37,915 nucleotides of DNA from positions 1-37,915 of the forward strand of contig SVGK01000001.1 in the NCBI GenBank assembly GCA_015056395.1, read 5' to 3'. This DNA is from Clostridiales bacterium (GTDB lineage: Bacteria; Bacillota; Clostridia; Christensenellales; Aristaeellaceae). The notes under the pieces were generated by a model. It was not told where the DNA came from and made no database searches. It was given only the letters and a program-made list of their open reading frames with translations. Each line of letters starts with the position of its first letter. Position 1 is the stretch's first letter. The translations under genes and the position numbers were made by a program. This document shows, one piece after another, positions 7,325 through 15,600 of the stretch.

Positions 7325-7834
7325 ATGAATGATCTGACCATTCGCCCGCTGCGCCTTGACGACTGCGCCCGGATCGCCGAGGCGGAGCGCGCGCAGGGCT
7401 GGAACGCATCGCCGGAAAAGTACGCGCGGCGACTGTCGGACGCCGAGGCCGGACTGTGCGTGAGCCTCGTGGCGGAGCTGGACGGCGCGCCCGTGGGCTA
7501 CGTCAACCTCTATCACGCCGCGCGGCACGGCCCGTTCGCCGGCATGGGACTGCCCGAGATCGTCGATTTCGGCGTGCTGGAACGCTGCCGGAGGCACGGC
7601 ATAGGCGGCATGCTCATGGACGCCGCGGAGGCGCTCGCGTTCCTTGAGAGCGACATTGTGACGCTGGGCGTGGGGCTCCACGCGGGCTACGGCGCGGCGC
7701 AGCGCATGTATGTCAGGCGGGGCTATGTCCCCGACGGCTCCGGCGTCTGGTATATGGACGAACCGCTCGCGCCGTATTCCGACGCCTGCGCCAACGACGA
7801 CGATCTCGTTCTATACCTGTCAAAACATAAATAA
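7325..7834 (+). CDS. GNAT family N-acetyltransferase
   Basis: A 169-residue single-domain acetyltransferase of the GNAT fold. The N terminus (LTIRPLRLDDCARIAEAE) is the usual first strand and helix. The acetyl-CoA loop appears as ERCRRHGIGGMLMDAAE near residues 87-103, a recognisable R/Q-x-x-G-x-G/A variant. The late GYGAAQRMYVRRGYVP motif is typical of strand 5 and helix 4. The acceptor molecule is unknown. The ATG at 7325 follows AGAGGAGA. addA starts 12 nt downstream and its ribosome site overlaps this stop codon, so the two are cotranscribed and possibly translationally coupled. Confidence 0.85.
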   Translation: MNDLTIRPLRLDDCARIAEAERAQGWNASPEKYARRLSDAEAGLCVSLVAELDGAPVGYVNLYHAARHGPFAGMGLPEIVDFGVLERCRRHGIGGMLMDAAEALAFLESDIVTLGVGLHAGYGAAQRMYVRRGYVPDGSGVWYMDEPLAPYSDACANDDDLVLYLSKHK

Positions 7835-7846
7835 GGGGAATACAAA

Positions 7847-10800
7847 GTGCCGAACTTCACATCCGAACAGCAGCGGGCCATAGACGCCCGCGGCACGAAC
7901 CTGCTGCTGAGCGCCGCCGCGGGTTCCGGCAAGACCACCGTGCTGGTCGAGCGCGTGCTCGACCTGATACGCCGCGACGGCGCGCAGCTGGACAGGCTGC
8001 TCGTGGTCACGTTCACGCGCGCCGCGGCCGCGGACATGCGCGCGAAGCTCAGCGAGAAGCTGAGCGCGCGCGCCGGCGGCCCGGACGGAAGGGTGTATCT
8101 GGAGCAGCTGAACAAGCTGGAGCGCGCCTCGATCTCCACGCTGCACGCCTTCTGCGCGGACTTCCTGCGCACGTACTTCGAGGCCGCGCAGGTGGACCCG
8201 TCCTTCAGGATATTGGACGACGTGACGGCGGAGCGCCTGATGGACGAGGCGCTGGACGAGGTGCTGGAGGAGGCCTACGCGGCCGGCGGCGACGCGCTGA
8301 TGACGCTGGACTACGGGCGCGGCCCCAGGCAGGTGCGCGAGCTCGCGCGCTCGCTCTGCCGGGCCATGGAGGCGCGACCGGACGCGCAGGCCTGGCTCGG
8401 CCGCATAGGCAGCCGCGAGATCGTGCGGGCCTGGATGGACGAGATCGAGCGCGACGCGCGGCGCGCGATAAAGGCCGCGCAGACCTATCTCGGCGCGGCG
8501 CTCGGCCTCGACGGCCTGCCCGCCTCCTACGCGGCCGCCGCGGAAAGGGACATGGGCATGCTGCAAGCGATGCTCGGCCTGGACGACTACGAGGCGCTTC
8601 GCGAGGCGGTCATATCGCCCATGTGGAACAGGTGGAACAACGGGAAGGGCAGCGAGACGGCCAAGGACACGGCCAAGGTCCTGCACAAGAAGGCCAAGGA
8701 CGAACTGAAGGCCGCCAAGATCAAGGACATCGAGCTTAAGCCGGCGCTCGAGGACGCCGAGGCGCTCGTGCCGGAGATCGAGCTGCTGGGAAAGCTTGCG
8801 GCGGATGTCGCCAAACGGTACGACGAGAAGAAGGCGGAGCTTTCCGGCCTCACGTACAACGACCTTGAGCACAAGACGCTGCGGGCGCTCAGGGACGACG
8901 ACGTCGCCTTGGGCGTGCGCGCGCGCTACGACTATATATTCATCGACGAATACCAGGACACCTCCGACATACAGGAGGCGATCGTCGGGCGCATATGCCG
9001 CCAGGACAACGTGTTCATGGTGGGCGACGTCAAGCAGTCCATATACCGCTTCCGCCAGGCGGAGCCCGCGCTGTTCATGGAGAAGTACGCCGCCTATGGA
9101 AACGGCGAGGGCGGCACGCTGCTGCCGCTGACGCGCAACTTCCGCTCGAAGAGGAGCGTGCTGGACTTCGTGAACATGGTGTTCGGCCGCCTGATGAAGG
9201 GCGGGGACAGCGAGATCATGTACGACGACTTGGCGCGGCTGAATCCGGGTCTGCCGGACGAGGACCCGGGCGCGCCGGTCGAGATACACCTGCTGGACAT
9301 GAGCGGCGTGGACCCGGCGGGACAGGACGCCGCGCCGGACGCGGAGCTTGAGGAGATGGCCGACGCCGAGCGCGAGGCGCTGTTCATCGCGCAACGCATA
9401 CGCGAGATGATGGCCGAAGACCCCTCCCTCAGGTACCGCGACTTTGCCGTGCTCACGCGCGTGGCGGGCGGCGTGGCCTCCGCGATGCTGCCCCGCCTGC
9501 TGGAGGCGGGCATACCCGCCTATTCCGACAGCGCAGGCGGTTACTTCGATACCATGGAGGTGCGCGCCGCGCTGACGCTTTTGCGCCTCGTGTCCTCGCG
9601 CCGCAGCGACGTCGACCTGATCGGCGCGCTCAGGCTGCCCATGGTGGGGCTGCGGGCGGAGGCGCTCGCGCAGATACGCATAGCCCACCGCGAGGGCACG
9701 TTCGCCGACGCCGCCTGGCGCGAGGCCTACGGCACGGACATGGGTGTGATGCCCGGGGAAGGCGCGCCGCTCCCGGAGGGCGCGCAGGCGGAGGCGCTGC
9801 GCGCGTTCTGGGCGCAGCTCGAGCGCTGGCGCACACTCTCCGGCGCGGTCAGCACGGGCCGGCTGCTCAGGCAGATGCTCGAGGAGAGCGGCCTTTACAC
9901 CTATGTCGGCGCGCTGCCGGGCGGTGCGCAGCGGCAGGCGAACCTGAGCAGGCTGACGGCGCTGGCGGCGCGCTTCGACGCGGAGACCTCCGGCTCGGTG
10001 GTGCGCTTCCTGCGGTACGCGGCCGACCTCGAGAGCCGCGGCGACGGCGAGGCGGCGCATCTGCTGGGCGAGAACGACGACGTCGTGCGCCTGATGACGG
10101 TGCACAAGAGCAAGGGGCTCGAGTTCCGCGTTGTGTTCGGCGCGCAGCTGGCGCGCAGGTACCGCACGCCGCGCGCGGACAGCATCGACGTGCACCGCAC
10201 GCTGGGCGTCGGGATGTACTACTACGACCGGCGGCTCAGGTCCCGCAGGAAGACGATCGGCCAGACGGCCATCACGCTGGTGAAAAAGCGCGAGGAATTC
10301 GCCGAGGAGCTGCGCATACTCTACGTGATGCTGACGCGCGCGCAGGAGCGGCTGATACTGACGGGCGTCGTGGACAAGTTAGAGACCAGCCGCGCGAACT
10401 GGATGGCGCTCAAATACATGCCGGGCGCCGCGACGAGCCACCTGGACGCGATCATGGCGGCGCGCGCCGCGGCCGAGAATGAGGGCGAAGAGACGTGGTC
10501 GACCGTGCGGGTGCACGCCGCGGGCGCGCTCAGGTCCGCCGCCGAGGAGCAGCGCGACGAGGCCTCGGCCTTCCGACGGCTGCGCGCGGAGGGGCATGTG
10601 GAGCCCGACATGCGGCTGCTGGACGAGATGCGCTGGCACTACCCGGACGACGCCGCGGCGGGGCAGCCGCTCAAGCTCACGGTATCGGGCCTGGTGCGCA
10701 CGCTGGAGGGGCCAAAGCAGCTTCCGGAGATCATGAAGCGCCCTGCCTTCATGGAGGAGGCGCCCCGAGACGGCCTGACCGCCGCGGAGCGCGGCACGGC

Positions 10801-11311
10801 GTTCCACCGCGCGATGCAGCTGATCGATTTTTCGCCGCTTGCGTCCCTCGACGCCGAGGGCATGTCCCGGGAGATCGCGCGGCAGCTTGCCGACCTTGCG
10901 GCGCGGAAGCGCATGTCGCAGGCGCAGCTCGAGGCCGTGCGCCCTGAAAAGCTCGCGGCGTTCTGGGCGGGCGGCACGGGAAGGCGGCTCATGGCCTCCG
11001 AACGCGTGGAGCGCGAGTGGCCCTTCAACATGCGCGTCGACGCGGAGCGGGTGCTCACGCCCGAGGAGGCGGGCGGCTACGCTGGCACGAAGATCATCGT
11101 GCAGGGCACGATCGACTGCTGCTTCATCGAGGACGGGCAGTGGGTGCTGCTGGACTACAAGACCGACGGCACGGACGACCTCGAAGCCATCAGACGCCAC
11201 TACGAAAGACAGCTGAAGACCTATGCGCTCGCGCTGGAGACCATCACGGGGATCAGTGTGAAGGAGCGCGTGCTCTGCCTGATCGGACAGGGGAAGGAGA
11301 TCAGGGTGTAG
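7847..11311 (+). CDS. addA: AddA, ATP-dependent helicase-nuclease subunit A
   Basis: The large subunit of the AddAB (RexAB) complex, which unwinds and trims double-strand breaks to start homologous recombination. UvrD-type SF1 helicase motifs occur in order over 1154 residues: Walker A AAAGSGKTTVL near residue 24, FTRAAAADMR, DYIFIDEYQDTSDIQ near 365, VGDVKQSIYRFRQAEP near 392, LTRNFRS, TVHKSKGLEFRVV near 752 and LRILYVMLTRAQERL near 825. The C-terminal PD-(D/E)XK nuclease is intact, with GTIDCCFIEDGQW and LDYKTD. Translation starts at a GTG (7847) behind AAGGGG. In most Firmicutes addB precedes addA, but here the neighbour is a GNAT gene and no addB is in the window. Confidence 0.93.
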   Translation: MPNFTSEQQRAIDARGTNLLLSAAAGSGKTTVLVERVLDLIRRDGAQLDRLLVVTFTRAAAADMRAKLSEKLSARAGGPDGRVYLEQLNKLERASISTLHAFCADFLRTYFEAAQVDPSFRILDDVTAERLMDEALDEVLEEAYAAGGDALMTLDYGRGPRQVRELARSLCRAMEARPDAQAWLGRIGSREIVRAWMDEIERDARRAIKAAQTYLGAALGLDGLPASYAAAAERDMGMLQAMLGLDDYEALREAVISPMWNRWNNGKGSETAKDTAKVLHKKAKDELKAAKIKDIELKPALEDAEALVPEIELLGKLAADVAKRYDEKKAELSGLTYNDLEHKTLRALRDDDVALGVRARYDYIFIDEYQDTSDIQEAIVGRICRQDNVFMVGDVKQSIYRFRQAEPALFMEKYAAYGNGEGGTLLPLTRNFRSKRSVLDFVNMVFGRLMKGGDSEIMYDDLARLNPGLPDEDPGAPVEIHLLDMSGVDPAGQDAAPDAELEEMADAEREALFIAQRIREMMAEDPSLRYRDFAVLTRVAGGVASAMLPRLLEAGIPAYSDSAGGYFDTMEVRAALTLLRLVSSRRSDVDLIGALRLPMVGLRAEALAQIRIAHREGTFADAAWREAYGTDMGVMPGEGAPLPEGAQAEALRAFWAQLERWRTLSGAVSTGRLLRQMLEESGLYTYVGALPGGAQRQANLSRLTALAARFDAETSGSVVRFLRYAADLESRGDGEAAHLLGENDDVVRLMTVHKSKGLEFRVVFGAQLARRYRTPRADSIDVHRTLGVGMYYYDRRLRSRRKTIGQTAITLVKKREEFAEELRILYVMLTRAQERLILTGVVDKLETSRANWMALKYMPGAATSHLDAIMAARAAAENEGEETWSTVRVHAAGALRSAAEEQRDEASAFRRLRAEGHVEPDMRLLDEMRWHYPDDAAAGQPLKLTVSGLVRTLEGPKQLPEIMKRPAFMEEAPRDGLTAAERGTAFHRAMQLIDFSPLASLDAEGMSREIARQLADLAARKRMSQAQLEAVRPEKLAAFWAGGTGRRLMASERVEREWPFNMRVDAERVLTPEEAGGYAGTKIIVQGTIDCCFIEDGQWVLLDYKTDGTDDLEAIRRHYERQLKTYALALETITGISVKERVLCLIGQGKEIRV

Positions 11312-11321
11312 AGGACAAAGG

Positions 11322-11388
11322 AAATTCGGAGTTCGGAATTCGGAATTCGGAATTGACGCTTCGCTAGACACCCTTTGGGTGTTTCGGA
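11322..11388. repeat. GAATTC-type short repeats plus CTAGCGAAGCG element, copy 2
   Basis: Direct copies of GGAATTC-like units (about 11328-11354) are followed by the inverted copy of the 3371-3406 element (11355-11388). The hairpin ACACCC-TTT-GGGTGT could serve as a weak terminator for addA. Confidence 0.6.
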
Positions 11389-11409
11389 ATCAATGGCCGG
11401 CGGCCGTAG

Positions 11410-11426
11410 CGGCGGCGATCAGCCGC
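11410..11426. repeat. GGCGGC...GCCGCC hairpin
   Basis: GGCGGCGATCAGCCGCC is a variant of the GGCGGCTGATAGCCGCC hairpin at 297-313 and 12106-12122. The flanking CGTAGC and GATCCGTACCGC are shared with those copies. Confidence 0.65.
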
Positions 11427-11523
11427 CACGATCCGTACCGCCCTGCAGCCATTTATGTCCGCCCGGTCATCGCGGCGCGAAGCGTATCCCGGTATAACGT
11501 GCGACATAACAGCGCCGCCGTAG

Positions 11524-11690
11524 GGACGCCATTCATGATTCAAGTGTCAAAAGGGGGTTTGTGGTTTCGTTGATGACGGATCGCACAAATCGCCCTCTAT
11601 TATCAGCACTATGTACAACGATAATTGTGCATATCGTATATCGTTCATCTTCTCAAATGACTTTTGACACCCTAATCATTCATGGCGTCC
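11524..11690. repeat. GGACGCC palindrome interrupted by an insertion
   Basis: The left half GGACGCCATTCAT (11524-11536) and right half ATTCATGGCGTCC (11678-11690) reconstitute the palindrome found intact at 3000, 3111, 11945 and 17552. The 141 bp between them is a MITE-like element. Confidence 0.8.
11537..11677. mobile_element. 141-bp MITE-like element with 17-bp terminal inverted repeats
   Basis: The left end GATTCAAGTGTCAAAAG (11537-11553) matches the reverse complement of the right end (11661-11677) at 14 of 17 positions; the innermost GTGTCAAAAG is identical. It is flanked by ATTCAT on both sides (11531-11536 and 11678-11683), a 6-bp target duplication centred exactly on the dyad axis of the host palindrome. 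The interior is A+T-rich with no coding capacity. It must have been moved by a transposase encoded elsewhere. Confidence 0.8.
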
Positions 11691-11727
11691 GCCGCGCGTG
11701 AGCGCACATCCCTTCCGTCGCCCGTAG

Positions 11728-11747
11728 GGACGCGGCATGCCGCGTCC
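11728..11747. repeat. GGACGCGG palindrome variant
   Basis: GGACGCGGCATGCCGCGTCC is a perfect 20-bp palindrome preceded by CCGTA, like the GGACGCC copies, but with different stem bases changed on both arms. Confidence 0.75.
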
Positions 11748-11777
11748 TTGCCGCCTTTCGCAAGCGCGGGGAAACGT

Positions 11778-11795
11778 GGCGGCCTGGAGGCCGCC
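11778..11795. repeat. GGCGGCC hairpin variant
   Basis: GGCGGCCTGGAGGCCGCC is an almost perfect palindrome followed by TCTACGGG. A near copy (GGCGGCATGGAGGCCGCC) is at 17500-17517. Confidence 0.7.
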
Positions 11796-11803
11796 TCTAC
11801 GGG

Positions 11804-11925
11804 TGCAGGGACGCCCCATGCGCGTCCGCTATTCCCGTTCGGGAAATGGGGCGCGGCAAGCGGCGCCCCTACGGTGTGACCGTTCATACATCCACACCGC
11901 GCAGGCATGTACGATGTGCAAGGCG
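11804..11925. repeat. composite hairpin repeat, copy A
   Basis: An imperfect GGACGCCCC hairpin, a TTCCCG/CGGGAA hairpin and a GGGGCGC/GCGCCCC hairpin (11848-11869) are followed by CTACGGTGTGACCGTTC and ACATCCAC segments. Copy B lies at 12231-12345 in the same orientation. Confidence 0.75.
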
Positions 11926-11944
11926 ATGCACGACGTCCCCGTAG

Positions 11945-11964
11945 GGACGCCATTCATGGCGTCC
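11945..11964. repeat. GGACGCC palindrome, intact copy
   Basis: GGACGCCATTCATGGCGTCC, preceded by CCGTA and followed by GCCCGGTC, is identical to the copies at 3000-3019, 3111-3130 and 17552-17571. Confidence 0.8.
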
Positions 11965-12040
11965 GCCCGGTCGATGCCGCTTGTGTATGCGCACCGATCA
12001 GGACCTCATCCGACCGCCTCCGGCGGCTACCTTCTGCAAA

Positions 12041-12195
12041 GGGCAACGCTGTCAACTTTGAACAAGGGCATAACAAATTATAGGTATACGTCGTCCAGCG
12101 GGAATGGCGGCTGATAGCCGCCGCTACGGATCACATGATCTGCAAATGTAACCGCATAAACGGCACGGGATCGTCTTAAGTTGACAGCGTTGCCC
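12041..12195. mobile_element. 155-bp MITE-like element with perfect 18-bp terminal inverted repeats
   Basis: GGGCAACGCTGTCAACTT (12041-12058) is perfectly inverted at 12178-12195. CAAA flanks both ends (12037-12040 and 12196-12199) as a 4-bp target duplication. Joining the flanks gives CCTTCTGCAAAGGGGAAGG, the loop of a CCTT...AAGG hairpin like that at 268-286. The interior carries a GGCGGCTGATAGCCGCC hairpin (12106-12122) and no gene. Confidence 0.78.
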
Positions 12196-12230
12196 CAAAG
12201 GGGAAGGCAAGGGACGATGCGGGCGGATGT

Positions 12231-12345
12231 CGTAGGGACGCCCCATGGGGCGTCCGCATCCCCGTTCGGGGAACGGGGGCGCAGCAAGCGGCGCCCCTAC
12301 GGTGTGACCGTTCGTACATCCACATCACGCAGGCATGTACGATAT
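12231..12345. repeat. composite hairpin repeat, copy B
   Basis: It begins with the perfect palindrome GGACGCCCCATGGGGCGTCC (12236-12255), then a GTTCGGGGAAC hairpin and GGGGCGC/GCGCCCC (12276-12297), then the CTACGGTGTGACCGTTC tail shared with copy A (11804-11925). Confidence 0.75.
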
Positions 12346-12522
12346 GCGATGCTGTGCCCTGTCGATGTGATGCGGAACACGCATCTGTCGGAAGCGCAGG
12401 CATACGACATGCCGCGGGGCATGCTTCCCGCCGCGGACGCATTTTGACGTGCGACTACAGTTAGTTAATCTAAACTATAAGCGAGATATATATTTGTTTG
12501 CGCATTTATCATATTGTCTGCC

Positions 12523-12552
12523 TTGCGTACCGCCGCTTATGTATGTTATAAT
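12523..12552 (+). promoter_or_regulatory. promoter of the adhesin gene
   Basis: TTGCGT (12523-12528), an 18-bp spacer and an extended -10 TGTTATAAT (TATAAT at 12547-12552). A second TATAAT at 12560-12565 could be an alternative -10. Confidence 0.6.
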
Positions 12553-12574
12553 CGTACATTATAATAGGGGTATG

Positions 12575-12592
12575 AGGTACCATATGGTACCT
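12575..12592. promoter_or_regulatory. 18-bp perfect palindrome, candidate operator
   Basis: AGGTACCATATGGTACCT is a perfect palindrome 23 nt downstream of the -10 and 31 nt before the adhesin start. Its position fits a repressor site or a 5' hairpin in the leader. The binding protein is unknown. Confidence 0.5.
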
Positions 12593-12623
12593 GAATCGAT
12601 ATATGAGCGAGGTGATCTGTGAT

Positions 12624-15600
12624 ATGACCCGGAATGCAATGTTCAAGCGGTTCGCCACGATGCTGTTGACGCTCTTATTGATCCTGCAGATCGGCACCGC
12701 TCTTTCGGAGGATCATACCGTCGAAACGCGCACGATCGTCTCCACACCCATCCTGAGAGCCGATGGCGAGCTGTGCGAGGTCACCGTATCCTACGGCGAC
12801 GACGCGCGGATCCCCGAGGGCGCGAGCCTGAGAGTCACCGACCTCGCCGCGGACAGCGAGGCGTATGGAAGCGCGCGGGACGCCGTGCTGGCGGATATGC
12901 GCGCGCGCGGCGAAGCGGTGGACGAAGGCACGCTCGGGCTGGCCGCCGTGGACATCGCCATACTCGACGCGGACGGCAACGAGATCGAGCCCGCGGCGCC
13001 CGTGCGGGTGGACATGAGGATCATGGCGCTGCCCGGCGTGGAGGACCTCGGCGATGTCGCGGGCACGCTGGCGGTACAGCATCACGCGGAAGCGGAGGAG
13101 GGCGTGGTCGTGGAGACCGTGTACGACGGGGACGGGAAAGCTTCAGGGAATGTGACCGGCTTGGATATAGGGTTTGAGACCGCGTCCTTCTCGATGTTCA
13201 CGATCAGTTGGAGGAATAACAGTAATACATATAATAGATCTGCCCGTGTCCATTATGTGGATGAGAGTGGAAGGGAACTGACGATCTCTAATCCCAGTAA
13301 TCTCTATCCGACTTTGAATGCGGATTCAACGTCTCCGGCGTACCTGATCTATGATATCGCCGGATACGAGTACTCCTATACTTATAGCAACTATTATGGA
13401 ATCCGAATCGATCCATTATTACGAAAAAGAGATAATCGCTGGCAATATAGGTACAATAATTACTGGTATGAAATAGCTGATAACGATGATATCTACGTCG
13501 TCTACAAGAAAAAGAATGCCATAGCCCAGGGCGGCACCCCGACCGTGAGGCAGTCAGATGATGTCGCGCCGCCGGTCGACCCCAGAATTAACAAGACATC
13601 CACGCGCAACGGGGACGACACGAATACCATCGCACTCAGCCTCATCAGCGACACCGCGGCCCTTGAGGTCGAAAAGCTGGCGGACGTCATTGTGGTGTTC
13701 GACGTATCGGGCAGCATGACTACAAACGATATGGGAGGAACCCGCCTCCAGGCTGCGCAGAATGCTGTCAACAGCCTGGCCGACCAGCTGGCCAAGAAGA
13801 AAAACTCCAACGGCGATCCGCTGGTACGCATGTCGTTGATCCAATTTTCCACCACGGCAAGCTTTGTGATTGAGCATATGACTGATTTGACGGACTCCGG
13901 TTTGAGAGCATTCAAGTCTAAAGTCAACGGGCTTTCCGCCGACGGCGGAACAAACTGGGATCACGCGCTCCAGCTTGCAAACGAAGAAAGCGATTTGGAC
14001 CCCGGACGCGCCACATTCGTCATATTCGTTACAGACGGTGACCCTACGTTCCGCAACACGCGCATGAATGTCGCAAACAATGTCCTTGCGACAGAAGTGT
14101 TCTCTAATAATCAATACTATTTGAGCGATCATGTCTACGGCCCCGGAAGTGATGACAATGCTACCGGTCAGTGTTATGCCGCCGCCGTCTTACAGGGCAA
14201 AGCGATCCGATCGGCGGGAAAGAACCTGTTCACCATAGGCATCTCCAACAGCGTGACGAAGATCTCGGCGTTCAACAGCGACGTCGGCGGCAACGGCGCC
14301 TACCTCGTCGAAAACCAAACCGCATTGGAACAGGCCTTTTCGGACATCGAAGCCTCCATAACTGGTGCGCTGGGCTGGGGCAACATACAGATGACGGACG
14401 GCATCACGAACCTGTCGAACACCGTGCAGAAGACGGGGCTCACACAAGTGGGCGGCGACTTCACCTACTGGATCGCGCCGGCGCCGGGCAACTGGTCCGA
14501 GCTGACCGCGGAACAGAAGAACAGCTACACGCCTGTCGCGTCTGATTTCGTCTCATGGGATCCCGTGGCCGCAGGCGCGGGGCTCGCGGAATACGATGCG
14601 GAAACGGGCGCGGTCAAGTGGAACATGGGCAGCACGTTCATGCCGGAGGCCGGCGTGACATATCAGGTGCGCTTCAAGGTCTGGCCCTCTCAGGAGGCCT
14701 ACGATACGATCGCAAAGCTGAACAACGGTACGCTGAATTATGATACACTGCCACAGGATGTCAAGGCCCAGATCATCAAGAACGGCAGTACCTACACGCT
14801 GAAGACCAACGAGCCGAACGCCCAGACGACTTACCAGTCCGCGACGCGTTCGGGCGACACCGTAACGGCTTCGGGAGACATCCAGACGCTGACATTCCCA
14901 ACGGTAGAGGATCTGAACCTCCACGTCGACAAAATGACGGTCACGAAGAACTGGGTAAACAGTCTGGACCCCGACGCGCGATGGAAATCCGACGTGGAGC
15001 TGCTCCTCACGGATGGCAATGGAAACCTGTACAAAAACATCGAACTGAATGACGCAAACGATTATACGGCCAATGACAACTTCATCTCCTGCGGGCTGGC
15101 GAAGATCGAAAACGGCCAACTGATCATCTATGAAACGGGCCATGATTTCAAGATGACGGAGCCTGCGGAGTATGCATACTATTGGGATCTGGATTCCGAG
15201 GTCTACAGGCCGATGGTCATCGACTCGGTGCTGACCATGCTGATGAAGACGGACGCGCCGGCCGGCATGGGAAGCCGCACATACTATGTATCCGGAGGAA
15301 AGACGTACTACAGGATAGACGGCGGGGTCTATGAGGCGATCGCCACGGGAGACGCCGCGGCCTCGATCACCGCGACCAACATCCGCCGCAGCAACCTGAA
15401 CCTGACGAAGAGGGTACAGGATGAAAACGGAGCTGACGCCGTTTCCTCCGAACCGTTCGAGTTCACCATCCAGATCAACGACACGCAGGATGCCGACGTC
15501 TGGTTCGCCGCGCAGAGGGACGCCAACGATACGAGCACGATCGTGAAGGACCTTGTGACCAACGCGACCGCGGAGGTCGAGGACGGCGAGCCGACCGGAT

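Larger units (their letters stand above)
11312..12623. other. 1.3-kb gene-free repeat island
   Basis: No gene is supported. The region is a nested array of short hairpin repeats and two MITE-like insertions, described in separate entries. Its last 150 nt are A+T-rich and hold the promoter and an 18-bp palindrome in front of the adhesin gene. Repeats here recur at 234-313, 2994-3215 and 17500-17571. Confidence 0.75.

Noticed and set aside
7820-10195. 791-residue minus-strand open frame opposite addA
   Set aside because: It has biased antisense composition and no motif, and the AddA helicase motifs are on the other strand.
11737-12447. Several 65-125-residue frames in the repeat island
   Set aside because: They are translations of interspersed palindromes; the same peptide fragments (such as GTPFMASA) appear wherever the repeat occurs.
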